Positions 1-5,307 of a DNA stretch of 8,854 nt are shown piece after piece. This DNA comes from Dehalococcoidia bacterium (lineage in GTDB: Bacteria > Chloroflexota > Dehalococcoidia > Dehalococcoidales > RBG-16-60-22), in the NCBI GenBank assembly GCA_004375725.1, contig SOKS01000005.1, positions 1 through 8,854 of the forward strand. Direction: 5' to 3'. The translations under genes and the position numbers were made by a program. Position 1 is the stretch's first letter; each line of letters begins with the position of its first letter. Below the pieces are notes generated by a model. That model worked only from the letters and a program-made list of their open reading frames with translations, made no database searches and was not told where the DNA came from.

Positions 1-353
1 TGGTGGAGACGGGGGAGAGTCGAACTCCCCGTCCAGAAGAAGCGACCCAGAGTATGCTACAGGCTTAGCCAGCTCTTTGTTCTCATCCGGCTAACCTCTG
101 CTGACCGAGTTCAGCCAGACCAGTCGATGTTTCTTTCACTGCCTTTATCGACGTCCGGCAGTGGCACCTCAACTTTACGTCACCCAATCCCGACCCGTTG
201 AGGAGAGGTCGGGTTGGATGCGCAGCTATATTTTAAGCTGCGTAAACGACTTCAGGTTCGCCGTTTGTTTTTTTGCCACTTGTTTTGTGAGGGTAGTGGC
301 ACCTCAGCCTGCAACCCTGTAACCTACTTCCCCTGTCGAAACCACGCGTCCCC
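1..353 (-). ncRNA. ssrA: tmRNA (transfer-messenger RNA), complete
   Basis: This RNA rescues stalled ribosomes together with SmpB: it acts first as an alanyl-tRNA mimic and then as a short mRNA that adds a degradation tag. Read on the minus strand, the 5' end is GGGGACG (353-347), which forms a 7-bp acceptor stem with CGTCTCC (11-5, one G-U pair), followed by ACCA ending at base 1, so the CCA is encoded. The T arm is a G/C-rich stem (12-17 with 25-30) around a TTCGACT loop, and the 5' domain carries the tmRNA signature GGTTTCGACAGG. A tag reading frame sits at 233-277, with its stop codon in the loop of a perfect hairpin. The length of 353 fits a standard one-piece bacterial tmRNA. It lies 31 bases downstream of smpB with no convincing promoter of its own, so processing from a shared transcript is likely. 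Pseudoknots were not modelled. Confidence 0.97.
233..277 (-). other. tmRNA proteolysis-tag reading frame
   Basis: The internal mRNA part of tmRNA reads GKKTNGEPEVVYAA followed by TAA on the minus strand, starting with GGC at 277-275. The non-templated alanine would precede it. Ending in Ala-Ala is the usual ClpXP-type degron end. The TAA lies in the loop of a hairpin formed by CGCAGCT and AGCTGCG (around 240-219), as in other tmRNAs where the stop falls in helix 5. The reading frame is fixed by this stop and the YAA ending. The exact resume codon is an inference: GCA one base later would give a frame without the Ala-Ala end. Confidence 0.8.
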
Positions 354-378
354 ATTGGCTTCGGCGAACTTGTCTCAA

Positions 379-385
379 CCTCCTT
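379..385 (-). promoter_or_regulatory. Orphan Shine-Dalgarno-like AAGGAGG between smpB and ssrA
   Basis: On the minus strand, AAGGAGG begins in the final A of the smpB TAA stop. No ATG, GTG or TTG follows at a normal spacing of 5-10 bases: a TTG abuts it directly, and the nearest ATG is 23 bases further, at the precursor/mature tmRNA boundary. It is therefore an anti-16S-complementary sequence without an obvious gene. It may be chance, a relic of a lost small gene, or an element of the precursor RNA. Confidence 0.4.
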
Positions 386-840
386 TACCGTGTGTGTCTC
401 TTCACTGCCCGCCCGATTTCTCTCTCCACCTCACGCCGGGCAATTGTCTCCCGCTTATCGTAAAGCTTTTTACCTTTGGCCAGGGCGATGGCCACCTTGG
501 CCAGGCTGCCTTTCAGGTACAGCTTCGTTGGTACCAGCGTCAGGCCCTTCTCAGCCACCTGACTGGCCAGGCCATCAATCTGTTTGCGGTGCAGAAGGAG
601 CCGGCGCGGCCGCGTCGGCTCATGGCTCATGTAGCTCCCGGCCTCATAGCGCGCGATGTGAGCATTCAGCAGCCACAGTTCGCCGTTTTCGGGCCTGACA
701 TAAGCATCCCCCAGGCTCACCCTTCCTTCCCGGATTGATTTTATCTCCGTGCCGGTGAGGGCGATGCCTGCCTCCAGGCTCTCCCCGATGTGGTAGTTGT
801 GATATGCCTTGCGATTGGTCGCTACCGTCTTAACCGCCAT
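385..840 (-). CDS. smpB: SsrA-binding protein SmpB
   Basis: SmpB binds the tRNA-like domain of tmRNA and delivers it to stalled ribosomes, taking the place of the codon-anticodon helix in the decoding site. The 151-residue product has the usual family length and its conserved blocks: TVATNRKAYHNY (5-16), LTGTEIKSIREG (28-39), HEPTRPRRLLLH (73-84), GLTLVPTKLYLK (99-110) and the basic KGKKLYDKRETI (122-133). These are followed by the charged C-terminal tail that enters the mRNA channel. The start at 840 is preferred over an in-frame ATG at 870, because the family begins a few residues before the VATNRKA block and because the extended -10 promoter lies between the two ATGs. Only a weak GGGA precedes the start. 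The stop is 31 bases upstream of the tmRNA 5' end, the classic smpB-ssrA pairing. Confidence 0.97.
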   Translation of the reverse strand: MAVKTVATNRKAYHNYHIGESLEAGIALTGTEIKSIREGRVSLGDAYVRPENGELWLLNAHIARYEAGSYMSHEPTRPRRLLLHRKQIDGLASQVAEKGLTLVPTKLYLKGSLAKVAIALAKGKKLYDKRETIARREVEREIGRAVKRHTR

Positions 841-853
841 TTTCCCAATATTA

Positions 854-882
854 ATTATATCACAATGCAAGTTCGCTTTTAA
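854..882 (-). promoter_or_regulatory. Sigma-70-type extended -10 promoter for smpB-ssrA
   Basis: On the minus strand the -10 hexamer is a perfect TATAAT (859-854) preceded by TGA, giving the extended -10 form TGnTATAAT. A -35-like TTAAAA (882-877, 4 of 6 matches to TTGACA) lies 17 bases upstream. The hexamer ends only 13 bases before the smpB ATG at 840, so the predicted transcript would have a leader of about 6-8 bases with at most the weak GGGA. The 148-base gap to korC holds no clear terminator, so read-through from the kor operon is possible as well. Confidence 0.65.
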
Positions 883-988
883 TAAATGCGGGATTCTGCG
901 GAGATTGATATTTAACAGTACGGCGGCGATTTTTGGAGATGCGGGTTACTTTCCGGCGTCAGGATATCATATTTGTGCAGTGCAGGCT

Positions 989-1591
989 TTAAATTTCGTA
1001 CTCTTCTGTTATCCCGGCATATTTCAGACGACCTTTGGCTCTGCGGGCAAATCGCAGTGCCTTATCGAACGCCTGCAAATTGGCCTCCAGTTTTGTTGAA
1101 GGCAGCCGACTGGCAATGGCTCTGGTCAAAGCACGACGGTCGAGCAAAGGACAGAAGGGTACCAGAGAGCCGAGGGCGGCAACGTTGACGGCGCGTGTCT
1201 CGCCAACCTTCCGGGCTATTTCCTCGAAAGGGATTGAGACCAGGCTGTCCCAGAGAACTCGCTGCACCGCGTCTGAATTAACAATAACCAGCCCGCCCTC
1301 TTTCATATCCGGCAGGTTACGGTCACAGGCTACCTGGGTGAGGGCAATGAGCACATCCAGTTCCGTAGACTGGGGGAAATCAATCTCCGTATTGCTCAGA
1401 ATGACCTCGGAGATGGAGTTGCCACCTCTTGTCTCCGGGCCATAGCTCTGGCTCTGCGCCACGCAAAGGTCCTGAATGATTCCCGCCTCGGCCAGCATTA
1501 TACCGGCCAGGATGATACCCTGACCTCCGGCGCCGGCTATGCGGATTTCATATCTTGGATTTTTCAGCGAGGAGACTTTGGTATTGCTCAT
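989..1591 (-). CDS. korC: 2-oxoacid:ferredoxin oxidoreductase, gamma subunit (2-oxoglutarate type)
   Basis: This is the gamma subunit of the CoA-dependent 2-oxoacid:ferredoxin oxidoreductase, the domain associated with CoA handling in this enzyme family. The 200 residues have the glycine-rich IAGAGGQGIILAG (18-30) and the conserved QSQSYGPETRGG (46-57), both signatures of the pyruvate/ketoisovalerate oxidoreductase gamma domain, and the length is normal for a stand-alone gamma subunit. The ATG at 1591 lies inside the end of korB, giving a 44-base overlap. No other start lies between it and the IRIAGAGGQG block, so the overlap looks genuine. The Shine-Dalgarno is weak, so translation is probably coupled to korB. 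This is the last gene of the kor operon. The substrate assignment rests on similarity to Kor-type sets; another 2-oxoacid is possible. Confidence 0.91.
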   Translation of the reverse strand: MSNTKVSSLKNPRYEIRIAGAGGQGIILAGIMLAEAGIIQDLCVAQSQSYGPETRGGNSISEVILSNTEIDFPQSTELDVLIALTQVACDRNLPDMKEGGLVIVNSDAVQRVLWDSLVSIPFEEIARKVGETRAVNVAALGSLVPFCPLLDRRALTRAIASRLPSTKLEANLQAFDKALRFARRAKGRLKYAGITEEYEI

Positions 1592-2375
1592 GGTAGCTTG
1601 GTCTTTCTCTATCCACCAGAACGCCGATGACTATCTTTCCTTCCAGTTCGGCTTCGCTCTGCTGTTTCGCTTTTTCCACCGTAACCGAATTATTCTTCTG
1701 CCATTTCATCATATCAACCGGCGACTTGAGCTTCAGGAAATGACCGGCATAAGTCGTACACTGGGATACCACTTCCACTACGGCGGCCCCTTTCTTTTTC
1801 AGCGCCTTGTCAATGAGCCGGTCGAGGAGTTGTGTGTGGTAAACGGTGGCGCGGGCGACGAATACCGCTCCGGCGGCCTCGGCCAGCCGGCAGATATCAA
1901 AATCAGGCTCAAGGTTGCCGTATGGCGCTGAGGCAGTTATGACTCCATAGGGTGTCGTCGGGGAACTTTGCCCCCCCGTCATTCCGTAGACGCTGTTGTT
2001 CAGGACGAAGCTGGCTATCTCAACATTGCGCCGGGCAGCGTGGATGAAGTGGTTCCCCCCGATGGCAACGGCATCGCCGTCGCCCATTACCGTTATCACC
2101 TTGAGGCGGGGATTGGCCAGCTTTATGCCGGTGGCGAAGGTGAGCGCCCTCCCGTGCGTGGTATGCAATGTGTTAAAGTCAACATATACCGGAAGTCGAC
2201 CGGAACAACCGATACCGGAGATGAGGACTATATCGTCTTTGCTGTATTCGTTCTGGTCAATGACCCGAATCAGGGCCTGCATGAAAATGCCGATTCCGCA
2301 ACCGGCGCACCATATATGCGGGAACCGCTTGCTGGAGCGGAGATATTTGTGGACAAGATGCTCTGTTTGCCTCAT
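1548..2375 (-). CDS. korB: 2-oxoacid:ferredoxin oxidoreductase, beta subunit (TPP-binding)
   Basis: This subunit holds thiamine diphosphate and the proximal 4Fe-4S cluster. The TPP motif is visible as MGDGDAVAIGG (97-107), with the closing Asn-Asn at 126-127 (VLNNSVYGMTGGQ). Four cysteines sit where two- and four-subunit Kor-type enzymes ligate the cluster: C23 and C26 (WCAGCG), C57 (GIGCSGR) and C206 (VSQCTTYAG). The 275-residue length is typical. The start codon overlaps the korA stop in an ATGA junction (4 bases), indicating tight coupling. The C-terminal extension (about 220-275) is rich in Lys, Gln and Glu. The TTYAGHFL motif together with neighbouring korA and korD favours the 2-oxoglutarate class over the pyruvate class, but substrate specificity cannot be proven from sequence. 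Confidence 0.95.
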   Translation of the reverse strand: MRQTEHLVHKYLRSSKRFPHIWCAGCGIGIFMQALIRVIDQNEYSKDDIVLISGIGCSGRLPVYVDFNTLHTTHGRALTFATGIKLANPRLKVITVMGDGDAVAIGGNHFIHAARRNVEIASFVLNNSVYGMTGGQSSPTTPYGVITASAPYGNLEPDFDICRLAEAAGAVFVARATVYHTQLLDRLIDKALKKKGAAVVEVVSQCTTYAGHFLKLKSPVDMMKWQKNNSVTVEKAKQQSEAELEGKIVIGVLVDRERPSYHEQYQSLLAEKSKI

Positions 2376-3517
2376 GAGTATATCTCCCCCAGTTTTTGCA
2401 GGATTTCCGCGGGCTTGATGGGTGTACCGTCGACCTTGTTCAGGGTGACTACCTCGCAGCGGCTTTCGTTGACCCTTTTAACCTCTCTGGAAATCTGCCC
2501 GACGTTCAGTTCCGGTACCAGGACTTTTTGCGAGTTTGCCAGTATTCCGCTTATGGTACGGCGCATGAAGGGCCAGAGGATTTTCAGCTTGATTAACCCC
2601 ACTTTAAGCCCCTTTTCCCGTGCCTGCCGCACCGCCCGGTGCGCGGCACGCGCCACGCAGCCGTAAGCGATTACCGTTACTCTGGCATCTTCTGTTTCAA
2701 AGGCGTCAAACCACTGTAGGCGGTCGAAATCCTTCGATATCTTGGTGAAGAGCCGATGTATCAGCGGTTCCACCTCATCAGTCCGAACGGTGGGATATCC
2801 CCTCACATCATGGTACAGACCCGTCACGTGATAGCGGTAGCCGTCTCCAAAGGCGGGCATCGGTGGCACACCAGTGCCCGGGTCGGCGTAGGGAATATAC
2901 CATTCCGGTGGTACGGTGGGGTGGGGCCTTTCTTCAATTTCCAGGCTATTTTTGGCAGGCAGGATGACTCCCTCCCTCATGTGTGCCACCACCTCATCGA
3001 CGAGCAGGATGACGGGAGTGCGATACCGTTCCGAGAGGTTGAATGCCTGCACGGTGAGTTCGAAAAATTCATATACTGACGAAGGGGCGAGGACAATGAT
3101 GGGGTGGTCGCCATGGGTGCCCCAGCGGGCCTGCATAACATCACCCTGGGAAAGCTGTGTGGGCAGACCGGTGCTCGGTCCGGCCCGCATGACATCGACG
3201 ATGACACAGGGAACCTCGGCCATGCCGGCAAAGCCGATATGCTCCTGCATCAGTGAGAAACCCGGTCCACTCGTGGCGGTCATGCTTTTCATGCCGGCGA
3301 GAGAGGCGCCGATAACCGCGCCCAGGCTGGCAATCTCGTCCTCCATCTGAATGAAAACGCCGCCGGTCTCAGGCATTTTCTCAGCCATAATCTCCATTAT
3401 CTCCGTTGCCGGTGTGATGGGATACCCGGCATAGAAGCGGCAACCGGCCATCAGTGCGCCTTCAACGCAGGCTTCATTTCCCTGCAGCAGGACCTGTTTC
3501 TTTACGACTTTCCTCAT
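2372..3517 (-). CDS. korA: 2-oxoacid:ferredoxin oxidoreductase, alpha subunit
   Basis: This is the alpha subunit of the ferredoxin-linked 2-oxoacid oxidoreductase, which forms the active site with KorB. In 381 residues it shows LLQGNEACVEGAL (10-22), the catalytic-loop signature GYPITPATEIME (31-42), MEDEIASLGAVIGAS (58-72), TATSGPGFSLMQEHIG (80-95) and MRAGPSTGLPTQ (110-121) with GDVMQARWGTHGDH (125-138). The last two blocks are typical of the KorA group. The C-terminal half includes VPELNVGQ (334-341), matching the transketolase-like C-terminal domain. The stand-alone gamma domain is encoded by korC rather than fused. The ATG at 3517 sits 44 bases inside korD and lacks a strong Shine-Dalgarno. 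Family members begin about eight residues before VLLQGNEA, as this start gives. The enzyme could work in either direction, oxidising 2-oxoglutarate or fixing CO2 onto succinyl-CoA. Confidence 0.95.
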   Translation of the reverse strand: MRKVVKKQVLLQGNEACVEGALMAGCRFYAGYPITPATEIMEIMAEKMPETGGVFIQMEDEIASLGAVIGASLAGMKSMTATSGPGFSLMQEHIGFAGMAEVPCVIVDVMRAGPSTGLPTQLSQGDVMQARWGTHGDHPIIVLAPSSVYEFFELTVQAFNLSERYRTPVILLVDEVVAHMREGVILPAKNSLEIEERPHPTVPPEWYIPYADPGTGVPPMPAFGDGYRYHVTGLYHDVRGYPTVRTDEVEPLIHRLFTKISKDFDRLQWFDAFETEDARVTVIAYGCVARAAHRAVRQAREKGLKVGLIKLKILWPFMRRTISGILANSQKVLVPELNVGQISREVKRVNESRCEVVTLNKVDGTPIKPAEILQKLGEIYS

Positions 3518-3701
3518 CTTTATTTACCACGATGGCAAAATCGGGACATCTCATCTCGCAGAGGAGGCAACCGGTGCATTTTTCGGGGGATACTACGGTG
3601 GGATATGACTCTTCGTCGGCTTCAAGGACTTTCTGTGGGCAGAAGGCAATGCAGATGTCGCATTTCTTGCACCACCCCCGGTATATCTCAACCTTATTCA
3701 T
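3474..3701 (-). CDS. korD: 2-oxoacid:ferredoxin oxidoreductase, delta subunit (2x[4Fe-4S] ferredoxin)
   Basis: This is a small ferredoxin-like subunit that passes electrons between the KorB cluster and soluble ferredoxin. The 75 residues contain two complete 4Fe-4S motifs: C11-x2-C14-x2-C17-x3-C21-P and C42-x2-C45-x2-C48-x3-C52-P. The tail (about 60-75) is charged, and its coding sequence is shared in another frame with the start of korA. It is the first gene of the kor operon. A GGTGA four bases before the ATG could serve as ribosome binding site, and a perfect TATAAT lies only 14 bases upstream of the start. The fixed association with korA, korB and korC makes a subunit role much more likely than a free ferredoxin. 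Confidence 0.9.
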   Translation of the reverse strand: MNKVEIYRGWCKKCDICIAFCPQKVLEADEESYPTVVSPEKCTGCLLCEMRCPDFAIVVNKDEESRKETGPAAGK

Positions 3702-3715
3702 CTGTTCACCACAAT

Positions 3716-3745
3716 ATTATATATTGATTGGGTATGGGCACACAA
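3716..3745 (-). promoter_or_regulatory. Candidate promoter of the korDABC operon
   Basis: On the minus strand a perfect -10 TATAAT (3721-3716) is preceded, 18 bases upstream, by a weak -35-like TTGTGT (3745-3740, 3 of 6). The hexamer ends 14 bases before the korD ATG, so the leader would be about 7-8 bases, just enough to include GGTGA. The surrounding AT-rich stretch is the most AT-rich part of the intergenic region, which supports a promoter. The -35 is not convincing. Confidence 0.5.
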
Positions 3746-3808
3746 GTTTACACGGGCGAAGGGAATGTATGAATTGCCTTTTTCCCATCCCGCCTGACGG
3801 TCCTGATT

Positions 3809-3836
3809 TTGCTTTTTACATCGCATTTGTTAAAAT
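3809..3836 (+). promoter_or_regulatory. Candidate promoter of the hdrCBA operon
   Basis: On the plus strand TTGCTT (3809-3814, 3 of 6 to the -35 consensus) is followed after 16 bases by TAAAAT (3831-3836, 5 of 6 to the -10), with TGT immediately before it, an extended -10. If used, transcription would start near 3843 and give a leader of about 150 bases before hdrC. This is the best rightward candidate in the 293-base intergenic region, but the call is by eye and a closer promoter is possible. Confidence 0.4.
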
Positions 3837-3863
3837 GAAAAATATGCTGGATAAAGAATTTGT

Positions 3864-3911
3864 CGGCAGGGAGAGGAATCGCATAGGTCACGGGTCCTCC
3901 TCGAACTGCCG
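3864..3911 (+). other. Possible stem-loop in the hdrC leader
   Basis: CGGCAG (3864-3869) is perfectly complementary to CTGCCG (3906-3911). Inside it, GAGGA (3873-3877) pairs with TCCTC (3895-3899), leaving a loop of 17 bases. The nested pairing would form in a transcript started at the proposed upstream hdr promoter. It has no T tract, so it is not a terminator. It does not match a riboswitch class I recognise. Function is unknown, and the pairing may be chance. Confidence 0.3.
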
Positions 3912-3994
3912 CCGAATTATTTCCCAGTCCACTTTAAAACTCAGCATAAATGCGTATCTGGGGCTTTGTCCGGATTTTAAGTTAAGGCATTGGA

Positions 3995-4402
3995 ATGAGG
4001 ATTCAGATCTCCTCGCGGACACTCCATAGTGACTTCGTCAAGAAAGTAGCCGAAATCTCGGGACAGGACCTTCTTGCCTGTAACCAGTGTGGCAAGTGCT
4101 CGGCTGGCTGCCCCATGTGCTTCGCCATGGATTTGCTGCCCAATCAGGTTATTCGACTGGCACAGCTGGGACTGGAAGAAGATATCGCTGCCTCCAAGAC
4201 GGTCTGGCTCTGTGCCTCCTGCTTTACCTGTACCGTTCGCTGTCCTCGAGGGGTTGACCTGGGCAGAGTGATGGAGGCGATAAGGCTCATCACCCTGAGG
4301 AAGAATGTCGACTACGTGGAGGCATCAGACATTCCGAGAGACACCATTGGTGAACTTCCCCAGATAGCACTGGTTAGCGGTTTCCGCAAACACACTGCCT
4401 GA
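3995..4402 (+). CDS. hdrC: Heterodisulfide reductase subunit C-like iron-sulfur protein
   Basis: HdrC relays electrons from HdrA to the catalytic subunit HdrB through two 4Fe-4S clusters. The 135-residue soluble protein has both motifs intact: C29-x2-C32-x2-C35-x3-C39-P and C73-x2-C76-x2-C79-x3-C83-P, separated by the helical stretch typical of the family. There is no membrane segment, so this is the cytoplasmic HdrC type, not a membrane-bound HdrDE type. TAAGG seven bases upstream supports the ATG at 3995. It heads the rightward operon, eight bases ahead of hdrB. An extra cysteine, C42, follows the first motif. The C-terminal 25 residues look like a short tail without a recognisable domain. 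The physiological acceptor is not revealed by the sequence. Confidence 0.91.
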   Translation: MRIQISSRTLHSDFVKKVAEISGQDLLACNQCGKCSAGCPMCFAMDLLPNQVIRLAQLGLEEDIAASKTVWLCASCFTCTVRCPRGVDLGRVMEAIRLITLRKNVDYVEASDIPRDTIGELPQIALVSGFRKHTA

Positions 4403-4406
4403 GGAG
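4401..4406 (+). promoter_or_regulatory. Ribosome binding site of hdrB overlapping the hdrC stop
   Basis: GAGGAG begins within the hdrC TGA stop (4400-4402) and lies four bases before the hdrB ATG at 4411. It is one of the strongest Shine-Dalgarno matches in the window and indicates coupled translation of hdrC and hdrB. Confidence 0.7.
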
Positions 4407-4410
4407 CGTT

Positions 4411-5289
4411 ATGGACCTGAGTTACTATCCAGGATGCACATTGAAGACCAAGGCAAAGGGCCTCGAGGACTCTGCTGTTGCAAGCATGGATGCCCTGGGC
4501 ATCAGGCTGGTCGAAATCGAGCGCTGGAATTGTTGCGGCACCGTCTATTCGCTGGCTGAGGACGACCTGGCCCATCACCTGGCTCCAGTACGCAATCTTA
4601 TCCGCGTCAAAGAGCAGGGCAGCGACAGGGTTGGTACCCTGTGTTCTTTCTGCTACCATACGCTGAAGCGGGCGAATTTGCTGATGCGAAATGATGGCGA
4701 GAAAAGGCAGACACTTAACGACTTCATGGAGGAAGAGGTTGACTACAATGGGGAGGTGGAAGTCGTTCACCTTCTCGAGGTGCTCCGGGATGATGTCGGC
4801 TGGGAGAATATTGCGGCGAAAGTCAGGGTTCCACTGCAAGGTCTGAAAGTGGCCCCATATTATGGCTGTACCCTGCTCCGACCTCAGGAAGTGGCTATCG
4901 ACCAGGTGGAGAGGCCAACCATACTGCACCAGCTGCTGGAAACCCTGGGTGCCGAGGCAGTGGATTTTCCCCACGCCACCGAATGCTGCGGTTCATTTCA
5001 AATCGTGGGCAATCCTGATTTCATCACCCAGTGCGCCTGGGAGATATTGAGCTCGGCACTGAGGCGGGGCGCCGAAGCCCTGGTCCTTACCTGCCCCCTC
5101 TGTCACTTTAACCTGAGCCAAAGACAGTCTGAGTTAATGCAGAGGTACAGCGATTTTCAGGGCCTGCCGATCCTTTATTTCAGTCAACTTTTAGCCATTG
5201 CCCTGGGAATTGAGTCGAAGGTCTGCCATTTTGAATCAGGCTATGGCGACCCTCTTTCTCTCCTCAAGAGCAAGAATCTGGTCTCTTAA
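4411..5289 (+). CDS. hdrB: Heterodisulfide reductase subunit B-like protein (two CCG domains)
   Basis: HdrB is the catalytic subunit of soluble Hdr complexes. Its two cysteine-rich CCG domains hold noncubane 4Fe-4S clusters where a disulfide is reduced in methanogens. Both domains are complete in these 292 residues. The first is C9 (YYPGCT), C41-C42 (WNCCG), C78-x2-C81. The second is C153 (YYGCT), C192-C193 (ECCGS), C228-x2-C231 (CPLCHFNL). Spacings of 31/35 and 38/34 residues fit the family pattern. No transmembrane segment is visible. It lies between hdrC and hdrA in a tight operon, with 18 bases to hdrA. Bacteria usually lack coenzymes M and B, so the acceptor may be another disulfide, or the cluster site may serve another two-electron step. 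The Hdr family call is firm; the substrate is unknown. Confidence 0.93.
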   Translation: MDLSYYPGCTLKTKAKGLEDSAVASMDALGIRLVEIERWNCCGTVYSLAEDDLAHHLAPVRNLIRVKEQGSDRVGTLCSFCYHTLKRANLLMRNDGEKRQTLNDFMEEEVDYNGEVEVVHLLEVLRDDVGWENIAAKVRVPLQGLKVAPYYGCTLLRPQEVAIDQVERPTILHQLLETLGAEAVDFPHATECCGSFQIVGNPDFITQCAWEILSSALRRGAEALVLTCPLCHFNLSQRQSELMQRYSDFQGLPILYFSQLLAIALGIESKVCHFESGYGDPLSLLKSKNLVS

Positions 5290-5307
5290 TCGCTATATGG
5301 AAAAACA

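Noticed and set aside
1..60. A tRNA gene at the left edge, suggested by the T arm and CCA end.
   Set aside because: The matching acceptor strand is at 347-353 with the tmRNA 5' signature, and the intervening tag frame and stop hairpin identify tmRNA.
841..870. An upstream in-frame ATG at 870 would lengthen SmpB by ten residues.
   Set aside because: The extra residues match nothing in the family, and the -10 hexamer lies between the two ATGs, so a transcript from it would not contain the upstream start.
871..988. A terminator or small gene in the gap between korC and smpB.
   Set aside because: Only short palindromes are visible, with no G/C-rich hairpin plus T run and no credible small frame with a ribosome binding site. 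Only the smpB -35 element is supported there.
3956..3978. A hairpin (ATCTGGG with TCCGGAT) followed by TTT, like an intrinsic terminator before hdrC.
   Set aside because: Two of seven pairs are G-U, the T run is short and interrupted by AA, and a terminator 20 bases before hdrC would isolate it from the best promoter. It is at most a weak leader hairpin.
3769..4029. An open plus-strand frame across the intergenic region and into hdrC.
   Set aside because: No ribosome binding site, no recognisable motif, and it overlaps hdrC in another frame. It reads like translated non-coding sequence.
4312..4974. A long minus-strand open frame (220 residues) opposite hdrC/hdrB.
   Set aside because: It lies antisense to two motif-complete Hdr genes, with no domain signal of its own. 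It is a by-product of codon bias on the other strand.
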